This document shows positions 63,087 to 64,000 of a stretch of 64,000 nt of DNA, piece by piece. Origin of the DNA: an uncultured Algibacter sp. GTDB taxonomy: Bacteria > Bacteroidota > Bacteroidia > Flavobacteriales > Flavobacteriaceae. Within the stretch, counting starts at the first letter, position 1. Each line of letters opens with the position of its first letter. The DNA lies in assembly GCA_937958265.1 (NCBI GenBank), contig CALGNX010000003.1, forward strand, positions 124,001-188,000, given 5' to 3'. The position numbers and the translations under genes were made by a program. The notes under the pieces are model-generated. The model saw only the letters and a list, made by a program, of their open reading frames with translations. It did not search any database and had not been told where the DNA came from.

Positions 63087-64000
63087 TTACCTCACCACTG
63101 TTATTGATCCTTTTTTTGTTTCACCACTTGGCTTAATTAACATATAATAGAACACTGGATTAATGGTTTTAAAATCTAACTGATCCTGCGGCCAATTATT
63201 TTCGTAATCGGCAGTATCAAATACGATTTCTCCCTGTGAACTTATAATGATAACCTGTGTATTTGTGCCACTAACATATGCCTGTGGAATTACCCAAGTG
63301 TCATTTACGCCATCATTATTCGGACTGATTACATTTGGTATCTTATCCACATTTGGAAATAAAGACACGACATTAAAAACGAACTCCCTTGAAACTCTAC
63401 AATCTAGCGTTTGAGTAAGTACAACTCTATAAGATCCTGTTAATGAAACTTCAAAACTTTCACTTGAAGCACCCTCTATTCGTGTATTATCTAGATACCA
63501 CTCATATTCAGGATTAGCGGCAGTTGTAGTTACTGTTACCAAAATTGTTTCATCCTGATTGATATTAACAACATCGTCAACATCAATACTACTGGTGAAA
63601 CCGGAGGCGTCTAAATTTATAGTAGCGCTTGTTAGACATAATCCCAAATCAATAACAACTGAATACTCGGCCGACTCATTTGTTTCGATAGTTTGATCTA
63701 TAGCTCCAATAATTTCTTCTCCATTTTTAAACCATTGATACCCTTCTCCTCTTATAGTGCTTAAAACAGTTAATCCTTCTGTTGCACAATACGGATTACC
63801 TAAACTAGAAGTAATTGTACTTACAGTAGCGTCTGATAACACTTCACCTACAGCAACTTTATTAGAAACTGAATCGGAAGTACAACTGCCGTAGTTGGTT
63901 CTCACGAAATAGGTACCAGGCTCATCTACCGCCAAAGTTGGGCCGTCTGCCACAAATACAGATTCCGTTTCGCTTATGTCTTTAAACCATTTAAAAGTTA
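63087..64000 (-). CDS. T9SS type B sorting-domain surface protein, C-terminal part
   Basis: At least 304 codons; the frame stays open to the right edge, so the N-terminus lies outside the window. Visible are two Ig-like/PKD segments (YFVRTNYGSCTSDSVSNKV and GLTVLSTIRGEGYQWFKNGEEII) and YEWYLDNTRIEGA, then the gliding-associated C-terminal domain (PNVISPNNDGVNDTWVIPQA, QVIIISSQGEIVFDT, NPVFYYMLIK). That domain directs T9SS export. The gene is first in the visible operon; the PorP-SPOR protein gene begins two bases after its stop, implying a functional pair. Confidence 0.9.
   Translation of the reverse strand, partial: TFKWFKDISETESVFVADGPTLAVDEPGTYFVRTNYGSCTSDSVSNKVAVGEVLSDATVSTITSSLGNPYCATEGLTVLSTIRGEGYQWFKNGEEIIGAIDQTIETNESAEYSVVIDLGLCLTSATINLDASGFTSSIDVDDVVNINQDETILVTVTTTAANPEYEWYLDNTRIEGASSESFEVSLTGSYRVVLTQTLDCRVSREFVFNVVSLFPNVDKIPNVISPNNDGVNDTWVIPQAYVSGTNTQVIIISSQGEIVFDTADYENNWPQDQLDFKTINPVFYYMLIKPSGETKKGSITVVR

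Overview
The window is chromosomal DNA from a member of the Bacteroidetes, most likely a marine Flavobacteriaceae. The DNA is AT-rich. Genes start without Shine-Dalgarno sequences, and many are preceded by the Bacteroidetes -7 box TAnnTTTG. Type IX secretion (T9SS) proteins, DUF3276, DUF1573, a long NusB and a cyclophilin-FKBP fusion all point to the same group. No phage, insertion sequence, CRISPR array or rRNA operon was seen.

Region 1 (1-9.9 kb) is a one-directional light and UV stress island. It encodes four members of the cryptochrome/photolyase superfamily: CRY-DASH, an FeS-type photolyase, a divergent cryptochrome with an unusual FAD pocket, and a class I CPD photolyase. Between them lie a DUF2256 mini-protein, a TIGR03643/DUF2805 protein, two SDR-type proteins (one partial, one lacking the catalytic Tyr), a glutathione peroxidase, a TspO homologue, an SRPBCC protein and two unknown small proteins. 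Overlapping reading frames tie several of them together. Two perfect inverted repeats lie near promoters or starts in this island.

Region 2 (10-36 kb) is mainly housekeeping: yajC, a DUF1573 lipoprotein, nusB, an ABC exporter, DUF3276, csaA, a thioredoxin-fold protein, a GNAT/DinB pair, a cyclophilin-FKBP, valS, a second DUF1573 protein, an aminotransferase followed by murB, an ECF sigma/anti-sigma pair, a mini-protein/GT2/sigma-factor operon, Nif3 with a zinc-ribbon relative lacking its cysteines, lpxK, a TPR hybrid histidine kinase, gapA and lipA.

Region 3 (36-50 kb) holds a secreted protein made of six 26-residue repeats, 3-hydroxyanthranilate dioxygenase, an O-methyltransferase, a second TPR hybrid kinase, tatA, an M1 peptidase with a DUF6702 protein, two related CarboxypepD_reg proteins, pepE, tRNA-Gly and two GNAT genes, one of which appears to start at ATA. 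Four copies of a dispersed intergenic repeat occur in the window (near 10.1, 36.5, 38.1 and 48.4 kb).

Region 4 (50-64 kb) is a T9SS surface-adhesin locus on the minus strand. In transcription order it holds a partial gliding-type C-terminal-domain protein, a PorP/SprF-like protein with thirteen 30-residue repeats and a SPOR-like tail, a 2747-residue SprB-like adhesin, and a PorP/SprF protein. The adhesin and its PorP/SprF partner probably act together in export and surface anchoring.

Where a -7 box overlaps the longest possible start, a later start codon was chosen. All functional calls come from motif recognition by eye; no database search was run.
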